Position numbers and translations under genes: made by a program. From positions 1 to 64,000 of the forward strand of contig NZ_JBNLBH010000125.1 of NCBI RefSeq assembly GCF_050303215.1: a stretch of 64,000 bases of DNA, written 5' to 3'. The DNA comes from Haliangium sp050303215. GTDB taxonomy: Bacteria; Myxococcota_A; Polyangia; Haliangiales; Haliangiaceae. Below are positions 1 through 10,000 of this stretch, in pieces (the stretch's first letter is position 1; each line of letters opens with the position of its first letter). A model generated the notes under the pieces. It saw only the letters and a program-made list of their open reading frames with translations, searched no databases and was not told the origin of the DNA.

Positions 1-4
1 CGAC

Positions 5-1210
5 GTGGATGTATCGGCGCTGGTGCGGGGCGAAGCCCCCATCGCCGGCAGATCCCTGTACGCGCTCGCCGGCGTCTATGGGAGCGTGCTCATTCGCGCA
101 CAGCGGAGTCTCGATGGCGCGATCACGCCCATGCGCGACGCGGTCCGCCCCTTCGATGCCGGCTGGCTCGCCGGCGCGGGCTTCGACCTCGCGACCCTCG
201 GGGACGCAACGCTGTCGCTGGAAGTGCGCTATCAGCGAGGCTTCTTCGACAGGCTCTCGGCGCCGGATGGCGCCGCCACGCTGCAATCCTTGACGTGGGC
301 GCTGGGCATCACGTACGGGGCGCCTTCCACACGGCCGGGGGCATCGGAGACCGATCCGACCACGCTCCACAGCGCCAATGACCAGGGCGAAGGGAAGAGC
401 GCGCAGCGCAGCGGGCGCACGGTCTCAGTGCGGATGGCTCGCGTCGGCGACCGATGGTTGCAGGACCTACGCTTTGCCCGAATCGAGCGGGCACATCGCG
501 ACGACGTGTACGGCTACCAGGTGACCTACCACATCTCAGGCCACGGAGAGCTGTTCTGGGCGAGAGACGACATCGACTTCGACGATAGCAAACCCGGGCG
601 CTATCGTGGCAAGGCCATCCCGCTCGAGAAGGGGCGGCTTCTGTATCCGACCCGGATCACTAGCGAGTCGCTCCCCGATGTTCATCATTGGATTCTCGTC
701 ATCGAAGATGACGCCAGAAGACAAGCCGATGGGGCGACTGCGGCGATGGAGGGCTTCAAGGTGGTCGCCGAACTTGGCACTGGCAGATACGCCTTGCGCA
801 GGACCGGGCCCCGCACGACGCCACGTACTGGCACGAGAACCTCACCTGCGGCCACATCCCAAGCCGCTACGGAGGGAATTCAGGCCAACCGACTCGCCGG
901 GCAAGTGGGCGAGAGGTTCCTTGCCCGAACGTACGGTGGCGCGAGTCAAGTTACTCGTCGGACATCGCTGGGACGTCGTGTGATCGACAACTTGGCGAAC
1001 GGCATCGCTCGCGAGAGCAAGGTGGGTCGAACAGCGCTAACAAAGCGAACACGACTGCAAATCGCAAAGGACGTTGAGCTGATGGCGTCACCTCGAAGCG
1101 GGGTCACTGGTGTTGAATGGCACTTCTTCCCAGGGCGGTCAGGAAACGGGCCAACAGCCCCTCTTCGGCGGGCCCTCGAGAGGGCCGGGATAAACATAGT
1201 AATTCATTGA
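5..1210 (+). CDS. Polymorphic toxin with PD-(D/E)XK nuclease tip (5' end outside window)
   Basis: This is probably the 3' part of a longer gene, because the frame is open to the window edge and the GTG at 5 is only the first possible start. Residues 1-105 read like strands of an outer-membrane beta-barrel. A separate middle region follows (about 140-265, starting near an internal ATG at 434), then a Thr/Arg/Ala-rich linker. Residues 288-401 resemble restriction-endonuclease-fold toxins of polymorphic systems. The visible catalytic pattern is D328 followed by E337-S-K339, with a WHFF segment and a terminal GINIVIH strand. The expected action is DNA cleavage in a competitor or target cell; this is inferred. 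The toxin half is less GC-rich than the first 400 bases, as is common for exchanged tips. The barrel-toxin fusion is unusual; an alternative is an old barrel gene joined in frame to an incoming toxin cassette. Confidence 0.6.
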   Translation: MDVSALVRGEAPIAGRSLYALAGVYGSVLIRAQRSLDGAITPMRDAVRPFDAGWLAGAGFDLATLGDATLSLEVRYQRGFFDRLSAPDGAATLQSLTWALGITYGAPSTRPGASETDPTTLHSANDQGEGKSAQRSGRTVSVRMARVGDRWLQDLRFARIERAHRDDVYGYQVTYHISGHGELFWARDDIDFDDSKPGRYRGKAIPLEKGRLLYPTRITSESLPDVHHWILVIEDDARRQADGATAAMEGFKVVAELGTGRYALRRTGPRTTPRTGTRTSPAATSQAATEGIQANRLAGQVGERFLARTYGGASQVTRRTSLGRRVIDNLANGIARESKVGRTALTKRTRLQIAKDVELMASPRSGVTGVEWHFFPGRSGNGPTAPLRRALERAGINIVIH

Positions 1211-1226
1211 AGGATGAAACCAGAAC

Positions 1227-1772
1227 ATGGAACCCAAGTCCTATCCGCTTTTCGAGCCGCCAGAGGCAATCGCGGCCAAGTCTCACCGAGACTGGTCGAA
1301 GAAGGAGGCACAGCGCTACTTTGCTTGGCTTATCGGATGCCTTGAACAGCGTGTTGCCGGGTTACTTGATTTTCTTGGCATCGAACGAGCCGAGCGTATG
1401 GATGCGCGGGAGCTGCTTGCGGAGGTGGGCGACCGTGCGGCTCTGGCACTCGAGAACCCAGCGTGTTCTGAGACTGGCCGCGATGGGGAGCCTGTACTGA
1501 CGAACATGGGCTATTCGCTCGCAGCAGACATCGGTCTTCTGACGGCCAAGCTGATACAGAGCGTGGTCGGAGATCGGGTCAAGTGGGAGATCGTTCGCAA
1601 GCCAAAAAGCGACGTTTCATACAACCTGCCGGTGCTGACCGGTATCGGTTGGGATACCTATGATCCCGTGGGCGTCTCCATCGCGGACGCTGTAGCCGTG
1701 CTCGCTGGCCGACGTTCATCCGACGCATGGGTCAAGGTATTCGACTCTTGCGTCGCTGACGCCCGGAGGTAA
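1227..1772 (+). CDS. Probable immunity protein for the upstream nuclease toxin
   Basis: This 181-residue protein has no signal peptide and no family that I recognise. It starts at an ATG 16 bases after the toxin stop, so the two are probably co-transcribed. The composition is that of a small soluble helical protein rich in Glu, Ala and Asp. Its base composition matches the toxin tip and is less GC-rich than the methylase gene beyond it. Position directly after a toxin tip, size and cytosolic character all fit an immunity protein that would bind the nuclease. The function is inferred from context only. Confidence 0.55.
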   Translation: MEPKSYPLFEPPEAIAAKSHRDWSKKEAQRYFAWLIGCLEQRVAGLLDFLGIERAERMDARELLAEVGDRAALALENPACSETGRDGEPVLTNMGYSLAADIGLLTAKLIQSVVGDRVKWEIVRKPKSDVSYNLPVLTGIGWDTYDPVGVSIADAVAVLAGRRSSDAWVKVFDSCVADARR

Positions 1773-1847
1773 GACTGCACCGCACCTCATTCGCGGCCTT
1801 CCCTCCACAGCGCCGTGGCCGGTGAGCTGTCGGTGCCCCACGAATCG

Positions 1848-4800
1848 CTAGTCGAGGAGGGAGAGCTGGCGGCTGGACTTGGCCGGGGTGGACGACGAGC
1901 TCGGGGTGCCCGGCTCGGGGGTGGGCTCGGGCTCGGCGGGCGGGGGCACGATGCGGGCCAGTAGCTCGGCGTGGCGGGCGCACTCGTCCCAGCTCTCGGC
2001 CGCGCTCTGGGCGAGCTGCCAGTCGAGGAAGCGCGGGCCGAGCGCGGGAGCCACGGGCTGGGCGGCGCGGGCGCGGTCGTCGTGGCCGAGCTCGTAGTCG
2101 GACAGGCGCACGGTCTCGGGCAGCATCCAGCCCTCGCCGTCGTTCTGGGCCAGGAAGGCGTCCAGGCCGAGGCGCTCCAGGTCGTGGAAGGCGACCTGGG
2201 CCAGCACGCTGTGGCGCAGCTCGGGCGGCCGGGCCTTGTCCACGCGCCAGAAGCCCTTGGGGTCGAGGGTGCGCGAGAAGGGCTTGTCCGTGACCCGCTC
2301 GACCGGGTGGTCGCAGTCGCGCAGGATCCAGGCGAAGTCGCCGGCGTCGAGGCCGTACAGCTTGGCCACCACCGCGTCCAGGATGCAGCGCAGGCGCAGG
2401 CGCTCGTGCTCAGTGATCGCCCATAGTCGGCGCCAGGGCTTCGGACCATAGGCCTCTCTCGCTTCGAGCCACAGCGGCGCGAACAAAGGATGTGCGCTAC
2501 TTAGCTGGCGCGCAAGTGCATCAACAGCAGCACTCATTGCTTGCCCTGGATTCGGCAATGGCACTTCTGCGATGTAGTGATAGTCCACATGAGTGCCACC
2601 GCAGCGCTCCCGAACAACGAGGTCACAAGCGAACGAATTCAGGCAGCCAACGAGCGTGGTGCGGTAGTTGCGCATCTCGGGAAGCAGTACAGATGCGACG
2701 TCACCACACGGCAGCCTCGGAACAAGTCCAGCAATCATCATCCGCTGGTCGGTGTTCCGTGCAATACGCCTGATCGTCGGTTTGAAGGTTAGCCCAGTAG
2801 GGGCACTGAAATCCGACAAAGACAACAAGAACTGCGGTGCTAGGTGCTTCTGATCCCATGTTATCGGACGCCAGATGGCACGCAGCCCTGTCCCTGAAAG
2901 CCAGCCCTTCTGGGAGAAGTCGAACTGATGGAGCATTCCTCCCTGCATCAGGGGCAGCGCCACGTCGTTGATGTCTTCGACGGCGATGAAGTGGGCGCCG
3001 TCGGCCGAGCGGACCAGGTTCCAGTCGCGGCTGCCGTCGGGGCCGGTGGCGTCGCCGTCGCGCCAGCGGCCGGCGAGCCAGTGGCCATACTCGTCGGCGC
3101 GATAGCCCTTGGCCTCCCACTGCGGCCGGGGCGGGAACAGCTTGGAGTCGTTGGTCATGTGGAACTCGGTTGCGTAGGTGATGCCCCAGCCGTGGGGGCC
3201 CTGATCACCGAGCAGCACGCCGCGCTCGTAGAGCTTCTCCAGCACGGCCAGATCGCGGGCCGAGCGCACTTCGAGCAGGGCCCGAGTGGAGGGGCTGAAG
3301 CGCTCGATGCGTCGACGCGGCACCCGCAAGTACGCGCCGGAGTCGGCCACGTCGTCCTCGATCTCCTGAGCTGTCGGTGAATCGCCGGGACCGAGGCGGA
3401 AGCGGGTCGCGACCTCCTCACTGCGCGCGCGCTTGCGCAGGTGCAACACCGCCATCTTGAAGCTATGGTGAATGCCGGCGAACACGAAGCGCTCGTTCTG
3501 GAATCCGTACAGGTGGGTCCACGCGCAGTGGTCGAGGAAGAGCGTGCGCAGAGCCCGGCTGCCGTTGTCGGTGTACACGCCCGAGGGCACCAAGAAGCCC
3601 ATGCCGCCGCCCGAGCGCAGCAGGGCGTGGCCAAGTTCGAGGAACATCTTGTAGGTATTGATGTCGGCCGAGCCCTGGTGCCGATAGGGATGCTCGGCGT
3701 CGGCGTAGCGCTTTCGGTCGGCCCGGCCTTGACGCCACAGCTCGTGCAGCTCGGCGCTCTTCTTGCCGCGCACCAGGCTGATCCCGGACTTCTTGTCCGT
3801 GGCGTCGCTATCGGCAGGATCTCCGAAGGGACGAGCCACGTGCTTGACCCAGTTGGACATGGCCTTGAAGCGCGCAGCGTACTCCAGCCACGCTCGCTCG
3901 TGGGCCTCGTCGGCCTCGAACAGCGCCTGTTGCCGAGTCAGAGCCTGCTGCTTGGTGTAGGTCCGATACAGCGGGTCGAGGTCGGAAAAAAACTCCATGG
4001 AGCTGGGCTTTTGGATGTCCCACGGGGGATTGGTGATCACCGCGTCGAAGCCGCTGTCGGGGCCGGTGAAGACGTCCGGGAAGGTCAGCTCCCAGTGGAA
4101 GAAGCGGTGCCGGCGAGCGAGCTCGGCCACTCGGTCGCGGGCGTCCTGGTCGAGCTGGTCGAAGCGATCGGGGCCGGGAGCGTGTTCGAGTTCGGCCCCG
4201 GGCCAGAACCACAGCGCGCACCAGGCGTCGAAGGCGCGCCGCAGGGCCTGCAAGGCGGGGTTTTCGCGCACGTCCTGGGCGTAGCGGCGGGCTCGCTCGG
4301 CGCTTTGATGCACGGGCAGGGCGTGCATGGCTTCGAGCGCGGCGCGGGCTTCGTCGTGGAGCTGGACGGCGTCGGTGCCGCGCTCGTCGAAGCGGAACCC
4401 GGGCTGGACCTCTGCTTCTTCGATGCGCCGGGCTTCGAGCCGCCGGGCTTCGAGCCGCCGGGCCAGCTCGGCCTTGACCTCGGCCTTTCGGTCCTTGATG
4501 GCCTGGGTCCAGACGTCGCCGCTCTCTTTTGCCTTGCCCTTGCCCCGGGCCGGCTTGGTCCACTTGTGGTGCACGAAGCGCTTGTGGTCCTTGTCGCCGC
4601 CCTCGCGCTCCCAAGCCATGATCGGATAGTCCTGGAACCGATCGAACCAGCACCCGACCAAGGCGTTGCCGCATTGGAGCTTGTGGTCGAGGAACTCGAA
4701 GGGCAGCTCGCGGTCCATGGTCTCGACCCACAGGGCCAGGCGGGCCAGCTCGACGGCCACGGGGTTGAGGTCCACGCCGTACAGGCAACGCTCGACGATG

Positions 4801-7097
4801 TGGCGCTTGAGGCGCGCGCGCAGGCGGTCTTCGAACTCGTCGTGCTCGGGCGGCACGGGCAGCAGCTCGTGGGTGGCGCTGTCGGCGTCGCCGCCGTCGG
4901 CCAGGCGAGCAATGCTGCCGTCGGGGCGGGGTTCGATGCGATCGTAGTGGTGCAGGCTCTCGAACAGGGCGTCGGTGAGGGTGCGCAGGGCCGCGATGAG
5001 GAACGAGCCCGAGCCCATGGCCGGCTCGCACACCTTGAGCGCGAGGATGTGCTCGGGCGGGCGCGGGACCCGGCGGGACTTGGACTCGGCGCGGTCGGTG
5101 GGCTTGGCGGTCGCGCTGGGCTCGGCGGGCTGATCGGGCTCGGGTTCCCAGGCCAGGGGCTGGAGGGTGCGGCGCACGATGGAGCCTGCGAGCTGGGGCC
5201 GGGTATAGAAAGTGCCCGAGCCCTTGCGGGTGCCGCCCCAGCGGACCAGGAACCACTCGCCGGGCAGCACGGCGCGACGCACCAGGCGCCGCGCCGCGAG
5301 GTCGAGCTCGCGGTCGAAGCGCTCGCGCGCAAGGGGGTCGAGGTCGCGCTTGGGGTAGCGCACGATCTTGGCCGCGTCGACGGCGCGCCGGGCCCACACG
5401 TGGATGGCCTCGCGCCTGACCGCGGCGTCGTCGCGTACGTCTTCGTCGGCGCCGTCGGCTTCGTCGCTGTCGTCGTCGGCGCTGGCTTGGTCGTCCTCGG
5501 CGCCGTCAGTGTCGCCTTCGGCGCTGTCGTCGCCCTCGTCCTCGCCCGGCGCGTCGCCCGCGCCCGGCTCGGCGTCGTCGCCCTCCCCTTCCAGCTCGGC
5601 GTCGGCGTCGGCGGCGGCGCTGGAGCTGTCGGGCTGGCCGAGCTTTTCGAACAGCTTGGCCAGCTCTTTGTTGGTCATGTCGTCGAGCACACGGAAGGGC
5701 AAGACCGGCTCGGAGCCGACGGCCAGGAAGACCATGGCGTCGTCGTGGGGGGCGCGGCGGAGCTCGAAGTCGAGCAGGCCCTCGTAGAGGATGCCGATGT
5801 ACTCGGACGATAGGTCGGAGAAGTCGACGGGGGCCTCGATCCACATGCTGCGGCGGCCCTGGCGGACCTTGACCCGGGTGCGCGTGAGCAGGCCGATCAG
5901 GTCGTAGACGACGTCGTCGGCGATGGCGTTGTCGGGGCCCTCGAAGGCGGCCAGGGCACACGATACGGGATCTTGGGCGTCGGCGCGGCCGGGCTCGAAC
6001 AGGCCACCGCCGTACTGGGTGACCGGCAGGGCGTCGTGGGCGGAGCCGCCGTAGACCAGGCGGAACAGGGCCACGAGGCGGGGCCAGGCGGCGTGGCGGC
6101 GGCGCAGGCGTCGGCTGTGGCCGCCGGCGGCGCGCTCGAGCTGCTCGCGCAGGCCCTGCAGGCCGTAGGAGCCGTGATACAGGGGGTTGTCCTGCGGCAG
6201 GAGGTCGCGGGCCTCGGCGAAGAAGATGACCACCAGGCGCATAACGATGCGGGTCGCGGCCACGTACACGGCGTCGGCGGGCAGGTGGGCGTCGGCGTCG
6301 GCGTCGTCAGTGTTGGCGGCGGTGGCGGCGAGGGGGTCGAGCACGGGGGCGGAGGCCTGGATCAGGCGCTCGACGGCCTGGCGCACGCGCTCGCCGAGCA
6401 CGGCCGAGAGGTCGCCCTGGCCCTTGCGGGAGCCGAGCACGGCAGCCAGGATCGGGGCCGGGCCGCCGGCCTCGGGGACAGCCTGGGCGTCGCGCCCGAG
6501 CAGGCGGCGCAGGGCCTCGACCTGGGGGCCGGGCCGGCCCTGTTCGAACCATTGGTCGAAATCCCACTGGCACCAGGCGTCGTGGTCGGCGCCGGCGTAG
6601 ACGAGGCGGAGTTGGCGGCTGCCCACGAGCACGGCCAGCTTGAGCTCGGCGTGGCGCAGCCAGGACACCACCCGGGCGTGCTCGCGTCGCCCTCGGCCCA
6701 CGCCGAGGCGGACCCGGCGGCCGCGGCCGGCGTCGGCCACGAACACGGGCAGGCACTCGCCGCGGTCACCTTGCCACAGCCGCTGCGGGCGCACGCTCTC
6801 GCCGGTGACGGCGCGATGGCTCCAGGCGGTGGTGACGCGGTTGCCTTTGCTCCACAGCGAGCCTTCGAAGCCGAGCAGGTCTTCGAATACGAGGTCGAGC
6901 AGGTCGGCCAGGGCGCCGGGCTGGTCGTCGTCGCTCACGCGCGCGACCGCCCGGCGCAGGCGCTCGGCGATGCGCCGGGGGAGCTCGGGGACGGGCTGGG
7001 AAAAGTGCTCGATGAGGCGCGGCGGCGAGATCAGCATGCCGCCGTGTTCGAGCGCGCCCCACCAGCGGTCATGATCGCGGGGGTCGGACGCGGTCAT
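1848..7097 (-). CDS. DISARM-like (DrmMI-type) N6-adenine DNA methyltransferase
   Basis: A 1749-residue class I SAM-dependent DNA methylase of the Eco57I/PglX/DrmMI type. The SAM-binding motif CEPAMGSGSF lies near residue 695 and the catalytic NPPW motif near 1025. They are preceded by an SGTFYTRPQLA segment typical of gamma-class adenine methylases. A very acidic low-complexity stretch occupies about residues 490-555. After NPPW come a GFLVPSG segment and a long C-terminal target-recognition region. The ATG overlaps the TGA of the upstream helicase gene (ATGA), so the two are translationally coupled. DISARM class 1 has the same drmD-drmMI order, but no drmA, drmB or drmC follows here. The enzyme probably marks host DNA while the helicase partner acts on foreign DNA; this is inference. 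The segment about 2470-2960 is clearly less GC-rich than the rest. Confidence 0.8.
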   Translation of the reverse strand: MTASDPRDHDRWWGALEHGGMLISPPRLIEHFSQPVPELPRRIAERLRRAVARVSDDDQPGALADLLDLVFEDLLGFEGSLWSKGNRVTTAWSHRAVTGESVRPQRLWQGDRGECLPVFVADAGRGRRVRLGVGRGRREHARVVSWLRHAELKLAVLVGSRQLRLVYAGADHDAWCQWDFDQWFEQGRPGPQVEALRRLLGRDAQAVPEAGGPAPILAAVLGSRKGQGDLSAVLGERVRQAVERLIQASAPVLDPLAATAANTDDADADAHLPADAVYVAATRIVMRLVVIFFAEARDLLPQDNPLYHGSYGLQGLREQLERAAGGHSRRLRRRHAAWPRLVALFRLVYGGSAHDALPVTQYGGGLFEPGRADAQDPVSCALAAFEGPDNAIADDVVYDLIGLLTRTRVKVRQGRRSMWIEAPVDFSDLSSEYIGILYEGLLDFELRRAPHDDAMVFLAVGSEPVLPFRVLDDMTNKELAKLFEKLGQPDSSSAAADADAELEGEGDDAEPGAGDAPGEDEGDDSAEGDTDGAEDDQASADDDSDEADGADEDVRDDAAVRREAIHVWARRAVDAAKIVRYPKRDLDPLARERFDRELDLAARRLVRRAVLPGEWFLVRWGGTRKGSGTFYTRPQLAGSIVRRTLQPLAWEPEPDQPAEPSATAKPTDRAESKSRRVPRPPEHILALKVCEPAMGSGSFLIAALRTLTDALFESLHHYDRIEPRPDGSIARLADGGDADSATHELLPVPPEHDEFEDRLRARLKRHIVERCLYGVDLNPVAVELARLALWVETMDRELPFEFLDHKLQCGNALVGCWFDRFQDYPIMAWEREGGDKDHKRFVHHKWTKPARGKGKAKESGDVWTQAIKDRKAEVKAELARRLEARRLEARRIEEAEVQPGFRFDERGTDAVQLHDEARAALEAMHALPVHQSAERARRYAQDVRENPALQALRRAFDAWCALWFWPGAELEHAPGPDRFDQLDQDARDRVAELARRHRFFHWELTFPDVFTGPDSGFDAVITNPPWDIQKPSSMEFFSDLDPLYRTYTKQQALTRQQALFEADEAHERAWLEYAARFKAMSNWVKHVARPFGDPADSDATDKKSGISLVRGKKSAELHELWRQGRADRKRYADAEHPYRHQGSADINTYKMFLELGHALLRSGGGMGFLVPSGVYTDNGSRALRTLFLDHCAWTHLYGFQNERFVFAGIHHSFKMAVLHLRKRARSEEVATRFRLGPGDSPTAQEIEDDVADSGAYLRVPRRRIERFSPSTRALLEVRSARDLAVLEKLYERGVLLGDQGPHGWGITYATEFHMTNDSKLFPPRPQWEAKGYRADEYGHWLAGRWRDGDATGPDGSRDWNLVRSADGAHFIAVEDINDVALPLMQGGMLHQFDFSQKGWLSGTGLRAIWRPITWDQKHLAPQFLLSLSDFSAPTGLTFKPTIRRIARNTDQRMMIAGLVPRLPCGDVASVLLPEMRNYRTTLVGCLNSFACDLVVRERCGGTHVDYHYIAEVPLPNPGQAMSAAVDALARQLSSAHPLFAPLWLEAREAYGPKPWRRLWAITEHERLRLRCILDAVVAKLYGLDAGDFAWILRDCDHPVERVTDKPFSRTLDPKGFWRVDKARPPELRHSVLAQVAFHDLERLGLDAFLAQNDGEGWMLPETVRLSDYELGHDDRARAAQPVAPALGPRFLDWQLAQSAAESWDECARHAELLARIVPPPAEPEPTPEPGTPSSSSTPAKSSRQLSLLD

Positions 7098-10000
7098 CGC
7101 TTGCCCTCCCCGGACGCTGGGCGGCCGCGATCGGAGCCGGCGGGGAGCCGGATCTCGACGGTGAGGGGGAACACTTGCACGCCGCCGTCGCGCAGGGAGT
7201 GGCGCGCGGGCAGGAGGCGCTGGAGCACGCGCTCTTTTTCCTGTTCGAGCAGCGCGAGCAGTTGCTCGGAGTGATTCACGCGCCGGGCCAGTTCATCTTG
7301 GAGATCGCGCAGGCGCTGGGCGACGTCGCGCTCCATGTCGGGGAACAGGGTCAGGTTGGCGTGGCGCTTCTCGAGGCCGCGGATCTCGCGTTCGAGCTTG
7401 CTGAGGGAGTGACGCTTCATGGCGGCACGGACCTCTTTGATGCGGCCGGTGAAGCGGTCGGCGGCTTCCGCCAGGGCGTGGTCGCGGCGCTGGTCGAGGC
7501 CGGCGCGGATGTGTTCCTCGACTCTGGCGGCGTGGTCGCGGACGCGGGCGCGCAGGTCCACGGCGAGGTCATTCCACAGGGTCCGGGCCAGGGCCAGGTC
7601 GGCGGCAGAGACGGGCTCGGCCACGGGGTCTCCCCCGGGCTGGGCCGCGGGGTCGCGGTCGGCGTCGGGGGGCTGGTGGGAGGCGGCCGGGACCAGCTCG
7701 CCGGCGACCACGGGCAGGCGCAGGGTGCGGACCCAGTGGTGGAAGGGTTCGCGCAGGCTGTTCACGGCCAGCTCTTCGACAGAGAGGAGGATGAGGGCGT
7801 CGGCGTCGGCGGGGACGCCGGGGAGCTCGGACATGGGTCCGCGACGCACGCACCAGCGGCTGGCGGACAGGCGGTCGCCGGCGCCGGGGAAGCGGAGGCG
7901 GGCGAAGGCGGCCAGGGCCTGGCGGAAGAGGGGGTGGCCGAGGTGCAGCAGGGTGGTGTCGCGGCTGGGCCGGAACACGGACCGGGCGCCGATGTCGACC
8001 ATGAACAAGGCGGGGTCGAAGATGAGGCCAGGCAAGGCCCCGGCCTGGCCGGCGGCGCTGTCGGGCAGGCGCAGGTGGTCGTCGATGAGGGCGCGCCAGT
8101 GGCCGGGCACGGGCTGGCGCAGACGGAAGCGGCCGCGGCCGTCGGGGCCGTCGAGGCGAGGCCGGCCGAGGTCGAGGCCAAGGGCGACGTCGAGGGTGTC
8201 GCGGAGGGTGTCGGGGCCGAGGTCGAGGTGGCGGCGCAGGTCGTGGAGCTGGGTGAGGTCGACGTCGGTCCGGGTGTGGGGCACGGCCCGGGCCTGGCTC
8301 TCGCTGTCGATGGCGAGGTCGAGGGCTTGGTCGACGCGATCGACGTCTTCGAGGTCGGCGAAGCGGCGCTGGAAGGCGGCGTCGAAGACCTCGCCCACGG
8401 TGCCGAGGTCTTCGCGGATTCGGTGGACTTTGTCGACCACGCGGCCGAGGAACCGAATGTCGGCGTCGTCGTGGCTGGTGAAGTGGAAGACGGTGACGTC
8501 GCGGCCCTGGCCGTGGCGGTCGAGGCGGCCGTTGCGCTGCTCCAGGCGGGAGGGGTTCCAGGGGATCTCGTAGTGCAGGAGCAGGCGCGCGGTCTCCTGC
8601 AGGTTGAGGCCCTCGGAGGCGGCGTCGGTGGCCACGAGCACGCGCACGGGGTCCTGGGGGTCGTTGAAGGCGCGCTTGACCGCGCGCCGGAGCTGAGGAT
8701 CCATGCCGCCGTAGAGCACGCGTACGGCGGCGTCGGGGTCGGGGTCGGCGCTGTCGCGCCCGGCGGAGGGCTGGGGGTAGCGGGCGCGCAGGCGGGCGGC
8801 GAGGTAGTCGAGGGTGGTCTTGTACTCGGTGAAGACGATCAGGCGCTCGTCGTCGCGCCATCGACGGTTGCGGCCGCGGCCGTGGCGCAGGCGGTCGTCG
8901 ATGAGCTGGCACAGGCGGTCGAAGCGGGCGTCTTCGCTGGGCTCGGGCACGGGCTCGGCGGGGTCGGTGCGGGTCGCGCGGGGGTCGTGTTCACCGTCGC
9001 CGGGGCCGTCGCCGCCGTCGGCAGACGTCGGCCGAGTCAGGCCGAGCTGGTCGAGGGCACGGGTGACGGCCGTGATCTCGGACTCGAGCTTGGACGCCAG
9101 GGGCCGGAGCCAGGCGCCCACGGTGCGGGCGGCGAAGCGACCGCGGTCCTGGCGCTCGCGGTCGTCGTCGATGTCCTCCTCGCTGGTGCGGCGGGCCGTG
9201 ATCAGCTCGCGGTCGGGGGCGGGTTCGTCGGACAGTCCGTCGAGGGTGCGGTGCCAGGAGTCGGCCAGGGTGACGGGCGCGGACAGGAGGCGCTTTTGCA
9301 GCACCTCGACGGCGAATGCGCCGGCCTGAACGTCAGAGGGGCCGCCGGCGCGCACGGCCTGCTTGACCGCCGCGCGGAAGTCGGCGAAGGCGGCGGACAG
9401 GGCTCGCTCGCCGGGGCCGAAGCGGAGCTCGAGGGGGTCGAGCTGGCGCTCGGCGAAGCGGCGGGGGCGGCTCGCCTCGTCGTCAGCGGCGTTGATCTCG
9501 CGCTTGAGGCGGCGCACGACCACCTGCTCGACCCGGGCCCGCTCGGCGTCGGTGAACTCGGCGGTACGATGGAAGCGGACCGGGTCGAGCAGCTCGAGCA
9601 GGCCCGAAAAGCTGCGGGTGTGGCCGTTGTGGGGAGTGGCGGTGAGGAAGAGCTTGTGCTCGAAGAGGGGGCTGAGCTCGCGCAGCATGCGGGCCAGCTC
9701 GCTGTCGTCGCCGAACGAGGCGGGCATGAGGTTGTGGGCCTCGTCGACGATGAGCAGGTCCCAGGGGAGCTGGGCGGCGGCTTCGTGGCTGCGGCTGGCG
9801 GCCCGGAAGGACTCGAAGACGTCGCGCTGGCGCAGGTAGTGGTAGCTGGTGATGATGCGGGGGAAGGTGCGCCAGGGGTTGGCGTCGAGGCCGAGACGGC
9901 GCTGCAAGGCATGGGTCTCGGCGCGGTCGACGATGTCGAAGCCGAGGGAGAACTTGTCGAGCATCTCCTGCTGCCACTGGTCGCGCAGGGAGGCCGGGGT

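Noticed and set aside
3441..5813. A 790-codon plus-strand open frame
   Set aside because: It is a shadow of the methylase gene, which has clear catalytic motifs on the other strand.
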